A stretch of 64,000 nt of DNA from Oxyruncus cristatus (lineage: Eukaryota > Chordata > Aves > Passeriformes > Cotingidae). Where the stretch lies: NCBI GenBank assembly GCA_013399855.1, contig VXAY01003767.1, forward strand, positions 1,510,320-1,574,319. Direction: 5' to 3'. The notes under the pieces are model-generated. The model ran no database searches. It worked only from the letters and a program-made list of their open reading frames with translations, and was not told where the DNA came from. This document shows positions 24,031-37,799 of the stretch, one piece after another. The position numbers were made by a program, and so were the translations under genes. Within the stretch, counting starts at the first letter, position 1, and each line of letters begins with the position of its first letter.

Positions 24031-24906
24031 AGTTGTTTACCTTGACTTTAGCAAGGTTTTGGACATGTTATCCCACAGCAACCTGTGTTGAGAAGTAACA
24101 GTCTCAAGAGGAGTAATACAGAATGGGTGAAAAATTGGTTGCACAGTCAGGTCAATGGACAGCGGTGAGTGGCTGGTGCTTTGCCTGGAGGTCAGTAACA
24201 ACTGGAGCACCTCTGGGGTGTCTCCTCAGAGCTGGACTGTTTCTTACCTCTATCAGTGACCTACAGGAAGAAGCAGAAGGTACCCTTTCAAGCCTAAGGA
24301 TGACAATAAACTATGGGCAGCACCTGGCAAGCCTGGAGGGCTGGTGTGCTGAAGGTCCTGGGCTGGCTGGAGAAATGGGTCAACAGAGACCTTGCAAATT
24401 TGAGCAGGAACAAGTGCTGCCCCTGGGACAGAGGGGGCCCTTTGATAGCACAGGCTGTGGACAGACAAGCTGGGAGCAGCCCTGAGGGAATGTCTCTGTG
24501 GCCTCGTGGACAGTGAGCCGAGCCCCAGACAGCCATGAGCAACCTGGGCTGTATGAGCAGGAGCATGGGCAGTCAGATGGGTGGGAACTGTTATCCCCTT
24601 CTGCTCAGTGCTTGTTAGACCTCACTTGCAGTGCTGTGCCCAGGATTGTGCTCCCTGGGAAAATAAAATATCACCTCTGGAGCAAGTTCTCTAGGCGGAA
24701 TGCTCAGGGAATGGGTGCATTGAGGGGATAGGGCTTGTTCTGCCTGGAAGTGAGTGAGCTCCAAGCGCCCTCCCAGTCACTTCTGTGGACAAGAGAAGGT
24801 TGTTAAGAGGATGGAGCCAGGCTCTTTTGTGGCTGTGAGAAGGAGATTAGACTGGAGACCTCCCAAAGTTTGTCTGATCAGCCTGGGTTATTTTAGGATT
24901 TCATGA
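24031..24906 (+). mobile_element. Old CR1 LINE, reverse-transcriptase region to 3' end
   Basis: The segment opens with a decayed VYLDFSKAFD-like block (GTTTACCTTGACTTTAGC at about 24036) and a DMLSHSN stretch. It passes through FLTSISDLQEE and a retained Asp-Asp pair at 24299-24304, where CR1 reverse transcriptase normally has its ADD catalytic motif. It then reaches the thumb and C-terminal region (LEKWVNRDLANLSRNKC). Homologous stretches lie in different frames, with many indels, so it is a pseudogene. The last part (TTAAGAGGATGGAGCCAGGCTC, then a jump to a degenerate tail near 24905) lacks part of the ORF2 end. It is the most diverged CR1 in the window and the only one here reaching back into the reverse-transcriptase palm. 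Confidence 0.88.
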
Positions 24907-27900
24907 GCTCCAAAAGTGCATAGTGACACTAGGCATTTGGATATCTAAGAAATATTTAGGGAAATTTGGGTGCATGATCTCTTGAGCTTAAAATATGAAT
25001 TATAGAACTTCCATTGTTTACAATAGGTTGGAAGTTTATTTCTGTGGGCATTTTTATGCAGTGCAAAATTTCACTTATCAACTTCCCTTTTCTTTCACGT
25101 ACATCACAAAAAATCCTGAGATGTGTGAGAATTTGTGTCTTTTGCACTGTTTGATTTTCTTTATATGTGCTATTTTTCCTCTGTTGCCCATTAACATTAA
25201 TTAAAGAATGAGGAAGACTTTTTAAAGTAATTTTAAATAGGAACCTATTAGTAGAGTTATTTTAATTATGTGGGGGTATTTCATGACAAGGTACTTTTGT
25301 CCTTTATCTTAAAAAAAGCCAACTCTTCTCCTTAATGATGACAAAACCACGATTGATTTCTGACAAGAGAAAAAAAAATTATCTGTAACATTATGCATGA
25401 CTTTCACTGCAAAGAGTTTTCTTTTGAACTAGAAACTTCTTTAATATACATGAGAACTATTCTACTGAAGCTTTAAGATAATAACTCTAATTAGGGTTCA
25501 TTTGAATTCTTAGTGCCTACAGTTTGAATAATGATGTAAATGAAAGGAATATTTGTCATATTTTTAAAGGGTGCAAGTATGTGTGTGACCAAAAAAGATT
25601 TTCTTTATTTAAGGACTACTTTTTTCTTTTTTTTCCTAAGTGATTTAGGTTAGTTTGAAAGTATTTAAATGTAGTGCTGTTTTAATAATTTCAAAAATAT
25701 ACTTATCATATTAGCCCTACAACACAACATACCATAAAAAAAAAAAAAAAAGAGTTGTGTGGTGCTCAGTATTGGTGCACATGACACTTAAAACTGATCA
25801 TAATAGATCTGATAAATAAAACTGATCAATTACTAGAATAGAAAATGTATTGATCTGGTTGTGATTCAGCTATGTGGATGCTTCAGTTCACTGTAAAACA
25901 ACTATGTAAGCATGTGTGCGTCTTGTCCATCTTTCCTTGAGAAAACAAAATGATGCAGCTTGGTGATTAATGGTATGCAATAGGTTGTGTTTAGTGAAAA
26001 AAATCAAGTAATTTAAAAATTAAAATTGCAATGATCATTTTCAAAGGTCAGTTTATCAAATACTGAATTCATCAGTACACTGTGTTGCCAAAGGCTTTTC
26101 CTCATACCCAAGAGTAGAAAGCCTGAAAAAACAACAGTGTTTTCACTATATAATGCTTAGAAGCCTTGCACCTTGTTCTGATTTTTCATGATTGGCATAT
26201 GCCAATATAGTAGTGAATTGCTCCTGCAAAGGCCTGCTCACCCTTGTGTTCTCACTCATTTCTCCCTCCCCTTTTCTTCCTCATGCCCATCCCTCTCTTT
26301 CTCTTTCTTCTCACTTTCAAGTGTGAGTTTGCACTTAGTCTTGTGTCAGCTCTAGCAATTGTATAGCCATCTGAGATCAGCTTGTTGGTCTGATGGAAAT
26401 GAATATTCCCTTCTGGTACTGTTAGGGCTTCAGGACGAGCAGGACAGTATAGATTTAACATGGCTTACACTACCCATGTACTCTTTTCCTGGAATAATTA
26501 AGTAGGAGCAAGTGTAATCTTAGAAACAAGGAGTTTCACCACATCATTATCAGCGTGACAAAAGAAATGCTTTTTAAAACAAAGAACAATGGGATAGCTA
26601 TTGAGGTACCTTTTTTTTTTTTTTTTCCATGAGCCAGATGTTGTCCTCTGTCAGAAAAACAAACAAAATACAGATACACACATAGGGAAGCAGTACTAGA
26701 TATGCTAACACTGACTGTAAAATGTTTGGTACTCCGGGTAAGCATCACTACTACTGCCCTATGAAGATCTTAACACTGATCTCATTAAAGCAGTAAAATT
26801 TATTTACACACTCTTGTGCTGCAAAAATTTGGCTTTATTTGGAAGGATATTGTCAGTTTACATCAAAGTGCATTTATTAGAGGAATATGCTTGAGGACTA
26901 AGGATGTTAGTTAATGCTGCTGCAAGTCAAATAACCGTTGTTGACTGAGAAGGCACAATTTTGCATTGTATATGCAAACAACTCGTGTTCCTGATGAAAA
27001 ACTCCCTTATCTCTAAATAGGATATTAAAAAAAAGAAAGAAACAAAACCAATCTGATAAACTGTAACTCTTCCAGAAACCAATTTAATTAAATTATAATC
27101 CTCTTTATTTTTAATCTAATTCTGTTATGAACTCCCACTTCTTTTCTAATGATTTGAAGTAGGTATTTTTAATTTTTTTGTCCATTTCTCTGTACTCCTT
27201 ACATTTTTTTTCCTAAATACCGAGGAATTTTTTTTAGTAACTGTTGCATTGCTAGAAAAGTGTTCCAACTGGTCTAATTAGTGTCCAGTATAATGAAATA
27301 AAATTTAGCTTTCAATTAGTCATCAGGGTCAAACACTGTCCTCTTGAGCATGAAGAATAAAAATTCAATACTTTAATCTCTTTATTAAAAGATTCTCTTG
27401 GGTTACAGAAGCAGATTAAAAATTATGCTATCAAAGATGGTGAGTCTGCCAAATGGGCCTTTGTAGCTAACTCTAAAAGGCTGGGAATATTTTCAACATG
27501 TTAGGGAATAAAATGAAAGGTAGAGAATATCTCCACTGGAAAACTGTGTGATCTGGCATTATTGCAAATGGAAAACATCCCCATTTCCCTCTAGAAAGAT
27601 TCCTTTGTATATCAAATTTGCTTTCAGTGTATTTTTTAAAATTCTGTTGTAAGAATTGTTTTGCTCACATCTGGTCCTTAAAACATGTTCATTAGATGGT
27701 AATTAATATATTTGATGGTAATTAAAGAAAAATGTTGTGACATTCATTGTCTAATGTCAAAACACACGACTGTCATATTAGGATATTCTTCCTTGGATCT
27801 AGTGCTATGCAGGCAAAACATGTTTTAACATCCAAAACAACCCAACAAAAAAACCCTAAAAATGCAACCAAATCAAAAGCCACAATAAGCTTAGGTATTC

Positions 27901-28005
27901 TTTGCATTCTGCTGCATATAGTTGAATTTCACACTCCTTTCTTTACTCAGTATGTTTAGCTTTTTCTATGATTTTGTTTCTTCATTCTGATATCATATAC
28001 CAAAT
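24907..28005. other. AT-rich noncoding DNA, possible conserved element inside
   Basis: No gene or mobile element was recognised. An A run lies at 25736-25751 and a T run at 26611-26626. The segment at about 27240-27480 contains several TAATTA/CAATTAG homeodomain-type cores and little simple repeat. It resembles conserved noncoding DNA, but this cannot be shown without alignment. Confidence 0.45.
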
Positions 28006-28453
28006 TCTTTCTTTCCTTCTTTCCTTCTTTCTTTCCTTCCTTCTTTCCTTCTTTCCTTCTTTCTTTCCTTCCTTCTTTCCTTCTTTCCTTCCTTCTTTCC
28101 TTCTTTCTTTCCTTCCTTCTTTCCTTCTTTCCTTCCTTCTTTCCTTCTTTCCTTCCTTCTTTCCTTCTTTCCTTCCTTCTTTCCTTCTTTCTTTCCTTCC
28201 TTCTTTCCTTCTTTCCTTCCTTCTTTCCTTCTTTCCTTCCTTCTTTCNNNNNNNNNNNNNNNNNNNNNNNNNNNNNNNNNNNNNNNNNNNNNNNNNNNNN
28301 NNNNNNNNNNNNNNNNNNNNNNNNNNNNNNNNNNNNNNNNNNNNNNNNNNNNNNNNNNNTCCATCCTTCCTTCCTTCCTTCCTTCCTTCCTTCCTTCCTT
28401 CCTTCCCTTCCTTTCCTTCCTTTCCTTCCTTTCATCTTTCTTTCTATCTTTCT
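28006..28453. repeat. Long CTTT/CCTT microsatellite with assembly gap
   Basis: A tract of polypyrimidine on the plus strand is interrupted by 112 N at 28248-28359. On the left side the units form a 20-base higher-order pattern (TTCCTTCTTTCCTTCCTTCT), repeated nearly perfectly at 28121-28180. The right side begins as pure (CCTT)n and shifts to CCTTT units. All long frames across it (Lys-Glu-Gly-Arg or Ser-Phe-Leu-Pro repeats) are artefacts of the repeat. Confidence 0.97.
28248..28359. other. Assembly gap of 112 N inside the microsatellite
   Basis: Unknown bases lie between two differently organised parts of the CTTT/CCTT tract. True repeat length is unresolved. Confidence 0.97.
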
Positions 28454-31400
28454 GTTTGTTGGATTTGTTGGATTTTGAGTGAAGGCCTCCATCTTTTTCT
28501 TTCTTATGTATAACATCACCATTGGCAAAGGTAGGAAATCCTTGGGAATGGATATGTGCTTGGTTATCCTAGATAGGAAAAAATTACTGTTGAATAAACC
28601 TTTAATATCTGTTTTGTGATAAACATAGCAATATTTTTATCTTCTGAAATGACTGTGAGGTTGTCGTGGTTGAGAGAGAGTAGTTGTGGCTACACATATA
28701 ATAATGTTCCATTAGTAATATATTTTGGCTCCATTGAAGATTTCATAACCAATATAGAGTGTATAAAGAACCATGAAAGGTAATTTTTATTTTGTGCTTA
28801 TATAGGTTTCTCTTCTTCTTTTCCCCAAAGGGGAATATTAAGTCTTTCTTATTGTTGCCTCTAAAAATCATAAGATAAAATTATTAAGTCCTTCATCAGA
28901 AAGAGTGGTAGTGGTGAGATACTAACTAGAGGATGTCTATGTCTCAGGAGGAGCTTGTCAAATGGCATACTTGGCAATCAAAAATAGTTTGTAGAATCCG
29001 TTGTCATGAAGTTTTAGGAAAAAAAGAGTTTAATGAAATTTAAAATTGTTTGAATATGTTTTATAACTTTATTTCGTACACTGTGGAAAGATATAAAAGA
29101 TTCACTGTGTGAATTGTTTGTTCTAAGAGTTTAGATATTTTTTGGCAATACTTCTTGAAACTAGATTTTTGTTGGTATAGTGTGTATATCCAGATCAAAA
29201 TATTTTTTCTACCATTGGTGCTACTGTATCCTGCAGCAGGTCAATGCAAGAAGAGCACCTTTTGCTGATAATTTTAGCTGGATGTGATTTCATACTTCTT
29301 ATAAGAGTAGAAAGTGTAAGCTGTAAATACTTTTTTTGGCTCTGCCCAATTTGCAGGTGTTTTAAAGTCTTGGAGCTTGTCAGTGAGGTCAAATACAAAA
29401 ATGGTAAACTCCTGTGCCACAGCAGAATTTGGAATACAATCACAGCTTTTGTTCTTTCCCTTCATATAACCTTTTTTGCTCTCTGAATTTGTTATCCCTT
29501 TTTATTTTTGTACTACAAAAATATTTACTATCAGAGAAAAATTCTGCCTTCAAATATGTGCAGAAAGTCTCATTCACTTCAAAGAATGTTCCTCTCTCTC
29601 TGTGTGGTAACCTCAAGGTCCTCATTCTGGAGAAAGAAAATAGTGAACCATAGCATAGTGATATGTATTTGTTTTATACATGGCAAATAGGTGTCCTGAG
29701 TAGCAAGTTTGAGCAAGCTTTTAAAATATTATTGCAAAAAGGTTTTAATATATTATAATTTTACAAATCTCAACACAAAGTTTTGATCATTTTGCGTTTA
29801 GTGGCAGCATATATAAGATTTAATGGTAAAACCAATTCTTTCTATATCAAAATAAAATTAGTGTCTGTATCACAAATTCCATCTGCAGCTCTCTGAGACC
29901 GGATCCATGCTTTGGGAATGACTACTGATAATATCAGTTATTCCTTTACCTGCAATATTAATGGTGACTCACTTTTTCTTCTCCATATTACTGCAATATA
30001 TAGTAAGATATACTGTGCAATATTAAGTGACATATGCAAGCTATATAAAGTTGTTCTATGAAATGGAAGTATTTTGATGGTGAGACAACTGGTAGAAACA
30101 GGCATAAGTAAGCAGAAGAGAAAATTACGAGTATATAGGATTTCTCAATGAGTTTCTGTGATTTCGTAGTCCCACTTAGACTGAATTGATTAGCAATAGT
30201 AAGTGCACCAACACTGTTTTTAGCCTTCTGCTACCTCAAGCTGTGTTGACACATCTAAATAAAACAAGGTGGGAGACCATACTCTAGCTTTGAGACCAGA
30301 CTATATATTACTTATTCATGGATTTTCTCTTGGCTGTTTGGTATGACAGTTGCCTTAAGATGTATGGATATAATTTTTGTTTATATTCTTTTCCGTTTTC
30401 AGAGTACCTATAATGGGTGAAGGTGGAATCACAGGCTACTTTCATACCAAGAAATGGATGGTACATACCGACATTCCTGATGTATGCCAATTGAGCAAAC
30501 ACAGTTCAGAGCAAGTGATGTAGAAGCCTGGAAATTCTTGAGTAAATTTGAGTTTTATTGAGCAGAGAAGTTTAAAGCACATGGAAAGTTGCAGTTATTT
30601 GTGCAGTCCCTTGTTTATTATGTCTCACTTGATGACTCGTGACAGAGACTGAGATCTGAGTTTGTGAAAGTACCTTTTCTACTTCCTGACCCTATCAGAG
30701 CCTTTCAGAGCTTTTGTTGGTTTTCTTATTAAGCTTGTGTTACTTCATCTCTGAGAATAAAACTTCTATTTAAGTAGAAGTCATGAGAAACAAAACAACC
30801 AAAAAGCTATTATGGATTTTTAATGATGCTTGTAAACCCTCTGTGAAACTGCACGAAGGTTATGATACTTATGTACATCCTTATTTACAACAGTTCTGTA
30901 CCCACAGAAACAATTCTTATGCATATGGATTTTTCTACAACAGGCTTATTCAATCAGGTCTGAGTCACTGAATTTAAAGCATGCAATATCTTTTTCTCCG
31001 CTGGTCTGAATGAAAATGAACAGAGATATTGCTTTCAAAAATACTAACTGAATCCTCCATCCTTCTCAGAAAACAAAGTATAATTTATTATGCTTTTACG
31101 TGGTCGTTTTATCTCAGTCATATAAGGATGGGGGGGGGGTTAAGTTTTTTCTACCCCTACATCTTTTTTTTGTTGGATTTCTAATTTTCACAATGCCCTA
31201 AAAATAAGGTAAAAATAAATTAAGTTAGAAAGATTAGGGAATCCACTAAAATATTTGACTGAGCTATATAAAATTATCCTGCCAAAAAGAAAGTGACTCT
31301 CTAAGGAAGCAGATAGCAATTCCTTTTTATAAACTAATATCAAGAATTCTTCACTAATATAATCCTATCTAACCTAATTATTTTGAAATATATTGCTCTG

Positions 31401-32409
31401 AAGATCTCCTCATCACTGTGTCTATGTATCCTTCCTATCAGTTTTCTACAGCATTACAAATGTCTTCCACAAGAGTTTTAGAAAAATTGTAATTCAGACA
31501 ACGAAATACGATACATATGAAAATGTGAAAGGATAGAAGACCTGCAGAAATGAAGCTTCATTTTTAAAGGGAAAGAACGATAACCACCCAAAAGGAGATA
31601 AAAGTGGATCTAAAGCTCCAATCCCTTCTGCAAATCCTTGATTTTGCCCTCATCTAAAAATGAAGGATGAAAACATAGGTATAGCTTCATAATCGTGGTT
31701 AACTTACGAGACAGTGTAGACTGTTCACTGATCAATATTAACGTTGAAATTACTATGTTGTTATTGAGCTAATTAAACCAAACCTGAATGTGCAATAGAA
31801 CTTAGTGACTGAATATCATTTTTCTACCAGTTCTTTGGCTGCAGCATTTATCTTTTTGTACATGTTTACCGAAAAGTGCTCAGGAAGTCGTTGCAAACAG
31901 GGATCATCACTGGCTGATTGTCTGTATCAGAATCACTGAAGGAGAAAGGACCCCCTGTCTGGGAGCTCTAAATGAAGGAAGATAATTATTTACTTCTGAG
32001 AACGAGGGCTTTTTTCACCGAAGAAAATGCAAAGGTCTTCTTTCCCTTCTGAAGTCCTTTGTTTGTTTCCCAGTTTTTCCTCTGGATATATTTTAGGCAA
32101 TATGGGGAATTTTAGGAATTTTGTCATTTTAGGCATTTTGCTTGACATCAAAAACAAAGTAACTTGTGGGAACACAATCAGGCCATGAGTGCTGAGCAAA
32201 CCAGCTTGTTACTTCTTAGGACATCCAGACCTTTCCTCTGCATTATGTACAGAGTCAGTTGTAACTAACTTCAGGTCTGTGACAATACAGACAGTTACTA
32301 GCTATGAAGAGAAGTTCTTCATTGAGGTTATTTTGAGTATCTGTTTCCAGTGTTCTGAAGTATGCTTTCCTCTGCATGTGTCATATCCCCCCATTGGAAG
32401 AGTTTATTA
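28454..32409. other. AT-rich noncoding DNA
   Basis: No gene or repeat family was recognised. A G run of 10 lies at 31130-31139. Overlapping frames near 29195-29690 occur on both strands, and none has a recognisable product. Confidence 0.55.
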
Positions 32410-32510
32410 AAATCCAAACCAACAAAAAAAATCCAACAGCAAAACCCAAAATTAAAACTAAACCAAACCAAATAACCCCCACATTAACACTAAACCAGAC
32501 CTTTCCAACT
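32410..32510. repeat. A/C-rich low-complexity tract
   Basis: This tract is dominated by AAACC, CCAAAC and CAAAA units on the plus strand. It lies directly before the LTR-like segment and may be simple sequence only. Confidence 0.6.
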
Positions 32511-32589
32511 ATTTTAGTTAGTATTAGCTGGGCTCTTCATCCTGGAATGTGATCAAGCAACTCAACAGGACAATGCCCTATTTGCAAAC

Positions 32590-33280
32590 CTATCAGTGAT
32601 GGGTTGAGAGAGGGCCAAGAGATGCTCTAACCAGTCTGGCTTATCAACCCCAAATCAACATACCGATAGTGAGGCAAGCATGTGGCACATAAGCTGGTAA
32701 ACTGACCTGGAGACATGTGACTGTCAGTCAATCACTTTATACTGAAGAAGTCCAGTCCACTTTCATAAGGTCAAATTCTTCTAACATAACCCTTCTTGGA
32801 GTGTGTGGAGATTTTCCCTTGAAGTGGTGAAGGCCTTTCAAGGATTAACCTCCTCGAGGTTAAAAGATCTGCCCACAAGCTTTGGTATGGTGAGTTACAT
32901 AGATCTCTAATTAATAATTATTTCTTTTTTGCTAGCTCTAATATAATTGCTTTGATATAGTGCACTATACTATACACTACTAGCAGTTGTTAGCTTTATT
33001 TTGTGTAGTTAATAATTCTGATTAGGATCCTTTGTCTAACCGTTCATCATAATAAATAATTCATTTTATATAAACGTTCCTGGTTTGCCATTTTTAACCC
33101 TGCAGGGCAAAGTTGTACTTAAACAGTTGACAAAGTCTGGGGCTAAGTTGGTCTAGCCACACCTAGGCTCTTCCCTGAGAAAGAGTTCAGAAAGCAAGGG
33201 GGTCCTTTCTGCAAATTATGACTCAACAGAAGGGCTTCTCTAATAAACTTTGTCTAAAGCCCCCACTCTCACCCACAACA
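32590..33280 (+). mobile_element. Solo LTR-like element, avian ERV (plus)
   Basis: The right half matches the layout of an avian LTR. It has a TATA-like TATATAAA at 33067-33074, the stretch CGTTCCTGGTTTGCCATTTT, then a GGGGCTAAGTTGGTCTAGCC block. TGACTCAACAG and AATAAA at 33242-33247 follow, and a 3' end CACCCACAACA stops at 33280. The left boundary is uncertain. No target-site duplication was found and no retroviral ORF adjoins. The TGACTCAACAG motif is shared with the minus-strand element near 62860-63430, so the two may be related. I infer ERVL affinity without being sure of the family. Confidence 0.55.
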
Positions 33281-34099
33281 GTCAACTTACCAATACATAA
33301 ACTATAAAAAGGTGCATAGTTGAAGCCCTAGCTATAAACTCTCTTTTTCTGGGTGTTTGGAAACTCTGCAAGCCCTGCAGTATCAGGGAGAGGAGTGTGC
33401 ACTCTGTCCCATTGATTTAAAAACATGTAGGTATCACTAGTTTACTTTTTGTAGTAAGAGCCTGTGAAAGTCATGTTATATTGATTTGTATTTTACAGAG
33501 TGACCACTTGAAAGGTTTAAAGTAGTTTTACTTCCGTACTGGAACCAGTTCTGTGATGTAACCCTATTAGTCTTTTTTTCATATATGTACTGCACTTTTT
33601 TATTACTGTTAGGAAAATTTAGCTATAGAAGAAACAATGTTTCCTCTCCTCAGAAACATGGTAGGAGCACTTTATCTGTCAAATTATATTTTTGTATGGA
33701 TTCTTCTTTTCTGAACAGCTCGACATGAGAAGATTAGAGTATGAAATCTCCTTTATCTCTCATCTCTGAGAAATGTCATTGCTTGTACTTGCCAGAAATA
33801 TTTCCAATACTGCAGTTGCTGTATTTGCCAAACCTGACATAAAAAATACGTGACAAAAATCCAGAAATTACATCTCTTTCTTTGCAACTTAGTTTCTTCT
33901 GTTGTTGTGGCTTACATACTTTATGAATATGTATATACACATCTCTCTATGTATGTAATCAGCCACAATAATGCTAAGCTTAAAGGAGATCAACAACTCC
34001 AGTATTTGGCTTGATGTGTGAGGGCCATATATTGATGACCAAAACATCTGGAAAACAAAAACATTTCAGTCAAAGCTGAGTAAATAACTTCAAAGTTAT
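33281..34099. other. AT-rich noncoding DNA
   Basis: Nothing recognised between the LTR and the next CR1 fragment. Confidence 0.55.
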
Positions 34100-34281
34100 G
34101 GAATAATAGAATGGTTTGAGTTGGAAAGAACCTTCAAGATCATTTAGTTCCAACCCTCCTGCCATGGGCAAAGGTGTCACCTACCAGATCAGGTTGCTCG
34201 GGGCCCCATCCCACCTGGCCTTGAACACTTCCAGGGTTGGGACACCCAAAATTTATCTGGGCAGCCTGTTCCAGTGCCTCG
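34100..34281 (-). mobile_element. CR1 LINE 3' fragment
   Basis: On the plus strand it begins GGAATAATAGAATGGTTTGA, then GTTGGAAAGAACCTTCAAGA, the reverse of a CR1 3' end. It continues through CATCCCACCTGGCCTTGAAC and GGGCAGCCTGTTCCAGTGCC. The second part is the reverse complement of the last ORF2 codons and proximal 3' UTR. The subtype (GGCCTTGAACACTTCCAGGG) differs from the copy at 19371-20021. It is 5'-truncated to about 180 bases. Confidence 0.92.
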
Positions 34282-37200
34282 GTATCTTTGGTAACATATT
34301 TTGTTCTGAAATTCTCTACGAAAAGAATAGCTAGAGCAGTGGAAGAAAATATTTTCTAGAAAAGATTAAAAGGTCTTCTATATCATTTCTCTTATACTTC
34401 TGTACATATCTCCAAACTGATCCTGAAAAATTCTTGGGATGTAAGACAGGAGTCTGTGAAATGTTGAATTGAATAAACGTGGAAAAGGAGAAAAATCACT
34501 TAATATTTCTCAGTACAAGAACCAGTAGCATCAAATGAAGGGATCCAGTCATAATTTAGAGCAAATGCAAGCAGGTACTTTTTCTTATAGTTTGAAGTTG
34601 TTGAGTCATTACCAGATTTTTACCAGTTTTCTAGTAATAGTTCCTAGAAATTCATATGGAAAAAAAGAAGACCAAAGGACAGTAAATACAATGCAGGAAG
34701 CCATGAAGAACAAAGTGCTGTGGGCTAGTGGAATATGCCAACGAAGCTAGAAGAATAGACCGAGGGAAGGACTACTGAAATGGTTTCCTCCCACACACTC
34801 CACCAACATACCTTAACAAAACCAGAACAAAGTATTTTAGTTCTTTTATATTCTGATGCAATCTCTGTATTCTAATTTTTCTTCAAAGTGCTAAATCCTC
34901 CCTTCTCCTTCTTATTTCACTTAGCTGAAATGGTGCTTTTCCACCCTGAACTCCTACTATTTTTTTTTCTGTTTCACATCCTACCCTACCTCATCTACCA
35001 TCACAGTTTATTACCACTGATCAATATCTTCTCCCAAGAAATCTCTTTCCCCTCCTAAGGCATTCATCACTCTGCTTTAATCTTCTCCATCTATCCACAC
35101 ATCCATTCAATAGGCTTATGAAGAGTACTGACATTTCTTATTTCCTGCATCTACTTTGCTCTGAGCAACACCATGTAGGTAGAGCATGGGTGAAGAGTGG
35201 GACGACACAATGCTGATGCGTTGTGATGTGCCACTGAGCAAGCTGTTATCATCTTGTCCTTTCTTTTTCATTTCAGCTGGCCCAAGCAGAGCAAAATCCG
35301 TCAAGGCTAGATACAGAAGATAAAGCATCATCCAAAAGATCTGTCATTGGACCTGACCTGCTCAGAGATTAGATAATGTAAGAGTGCTTTGCTAACGTTC
35401 TGTCTCTAGATGGCACAGTATACACCACATAACAAGGCTGTTCTGTAAACACCTGCTTAAAACACGTTGTGTATAATGAATGGAGTCTCAGCTATGCATT
35501 AAGTTTAAAATATTTTAATGTATCTCGATTGCAATGGTCTCTCTGAACTGTGTTCTCCTCTCAACATAGGATTTTACCATTCTATAATGGTTTAGGAAAT
35601 ATTCAAAGGACATCTGACGTAGAGAGCTCTTTTAAACAGTTGATCTCTCCAAGGATTTCAAAATTCCTCAAAGCTGAGGAAGCAAGTAGTTAAGGCATTG
35701 TCAGTACCCAGTGATAGTTTGCATATTAGTGTTTGGGAAACTCCACCATACACTTTCTCAAACACATTTCTTCTATATCACTTTACTTTAATCACATAAT
35801 TGTTTCCAGAGCCAACATCTGCAAAGTCCAAAGGCCCTCATCAGGCACTCATTAGCCAGTACATATTAACTTAACATACAGATCCATACATAAGTGTTTC
35901 CTTTCGGCTACAAAAGCTATAGTACTTAGTGGTTACTCAAAAATTATTCTGAGCAGGCAAAAAAAGGAGAGTGAAGAAACATCTTTTAACCTTTTAGTTC
36001 CTAAAGTCACTTTTCCTATGAATCTTACATTACTGTGTTTACTGTTAGACTTCTCACCCTTTATTTTGATTGAGATATGTTATACAGCCTTTTTAAATGA
36101 GAGTAAATAAATCCTCCTGTCTGCATCTCTTTCTACCCCACTGCAAGGGAAATGGTGCTGTAGGTTTCATTATACAGACAGAGAAGTTGATCTTGAAGAG
36201 ATTAGACAGTCTCTGCAGAGCTATGCTATATGACTTTCGCTCTATTTTACTCTCCCTTTGGTAAATCTAATTTTAGATGTGAAGTTTCAGATCAAGAAAT
36301 AGTGATATGGTGAAACAGAGACTGTAGAAATGTATAGTATTCATCACAAAATATTAGTGGGGTTTTGTATACAGTTTTTTTTCCCCTTCTGGTCAGATAT
36401 AAAAGACCAAATGAAGAACAGCGTAAGTTGAAAAGAAGTGTTGAATGAAAACAGCTGTTCATTAAACTACATTATTTCAGGTGAGCTTTTTCTTTCCTAT
36501 TTTCCTTTCTTTCCTTTTTCCTTTTTCTTTTTATTCATTTTTTTTTCCACTTTAAACCATTGCAATAAATTGATACATTTTAAAAATAAGTGTTTGTCTA
36601 CTGGGAAAGTTCTTGTTTGCTAGACTATGATTTATATAGTTATAGTCAGCTTGAAGTGTATCTTAAATAAAAAACTAGTCTTTCAGAGATGACACCTAGG
36701 AAATGGATGGTCTTACAGTGTTGTGCACTTTTATTGTTCACACATGGAAGACTCAAAGAAACTGGGAAATAGCTTGAAGAAACGATCCAGATGATCATAC
36801 ATACATACAGAAAGCTAACATGTAAAAATAGGAGTTCATATCAAACAATGATATGTACAGCATGCCATAAATCACAGAAATTTATGTGGCCTTTTTTACC
36901 CTGCGCATCTCTTATGAGCAACTCTTATGATCACCACTCAGTAACTTATAAGAAACCTTGGATCTTTAATATAGGTGTGGGTGAACTAAACACATTATCT
37001 ACTTTTGTTAGGCTCATTTGTTCATGCAGTCCTTACAGTAATGCTAAAAACACCCAAATGTTGCCATGGGAAGAAGGTACATGTGCATCATGAGCTTAAA
37101 AGTAACACCTTTTATGTTAGACCAATATGATTACACTCACACTGTACAATTACTTCAAGAGACCGTGTGGAAGTAATCATGAGGTAAAAATTATAATATT

Positions 37201-37799
37201 AATTTCAGATTCTGAAGATATAGCATCAAAACCTGAATGAGCTAGACATCAGAAAATTCTTTTAGTAACATCTTGCTGATATCACACTAAAATGAACACT
37301 TGCTTTCAACAGGAAAAAAGTAGTTTGTGAGATGACTGACACTTTTTTTTGTGTGTGGCTACTGATATTTGCATTTCCCCTTGTAAAAAATGTGTTTGTT
37401 TTTTAATGTATGTGTGAAGATAACTAATATGTAGATTCTGGTTTCTTACACATCACTCAAAATCCTAAAGGTTTTTCAAACAACATTTCTTTTAGTTAAA
37501 CAATACAAAAATCTTTAAAAACATGACAGTCGTCTAGATCCTATTTTTATTTGATTTGCTCTTCTGTGGTATCAAAATGATGTGTAGATGCAGATTTTCT
37601 TCATTTTTCATCTGCATTAATTAATTCTTCAGAAAAAAACCCCTAATTCAGAACATTCCTCAGAATCTCTTAATGATGAAAATAAAAAGTGTGCTGCCTT
37701 GTGTAATAGTGTGATTTCTAGTGTTCTAATTCAATAATCATATTTAATATACTTAACACATATAAATTAACAGATAGTATTTTTTACCAATGCCCAAAT
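34282..37799. other. AT-rich noncoding DNA
   Basis: No gene or mobile element was recognised. Short frames only. Confidence 0.55.

Noticed and set aside
24123..24731. Several 60-120 codon frames on both strands
   Set aside because: All lie inside the decayed CR1 reverse-transcriptase copy. The true frame is broken by indels.
27956..28528. Long frames of Lys-Glu-Gly-Arg or Ser-Phe-Leu-Pro repeats
   Set aside because: They are direct translations of the CTTT/CCTT microsatellite and cross 112 unknown bases.
32410..32510. Mitochondrial insertion (A/C-rich strand)
   Set aside because: The A/C bias resembles a bird mitochondrial light strand, but no mitochondrial gene motif is recognisable. Low-complexity sequence explains it.
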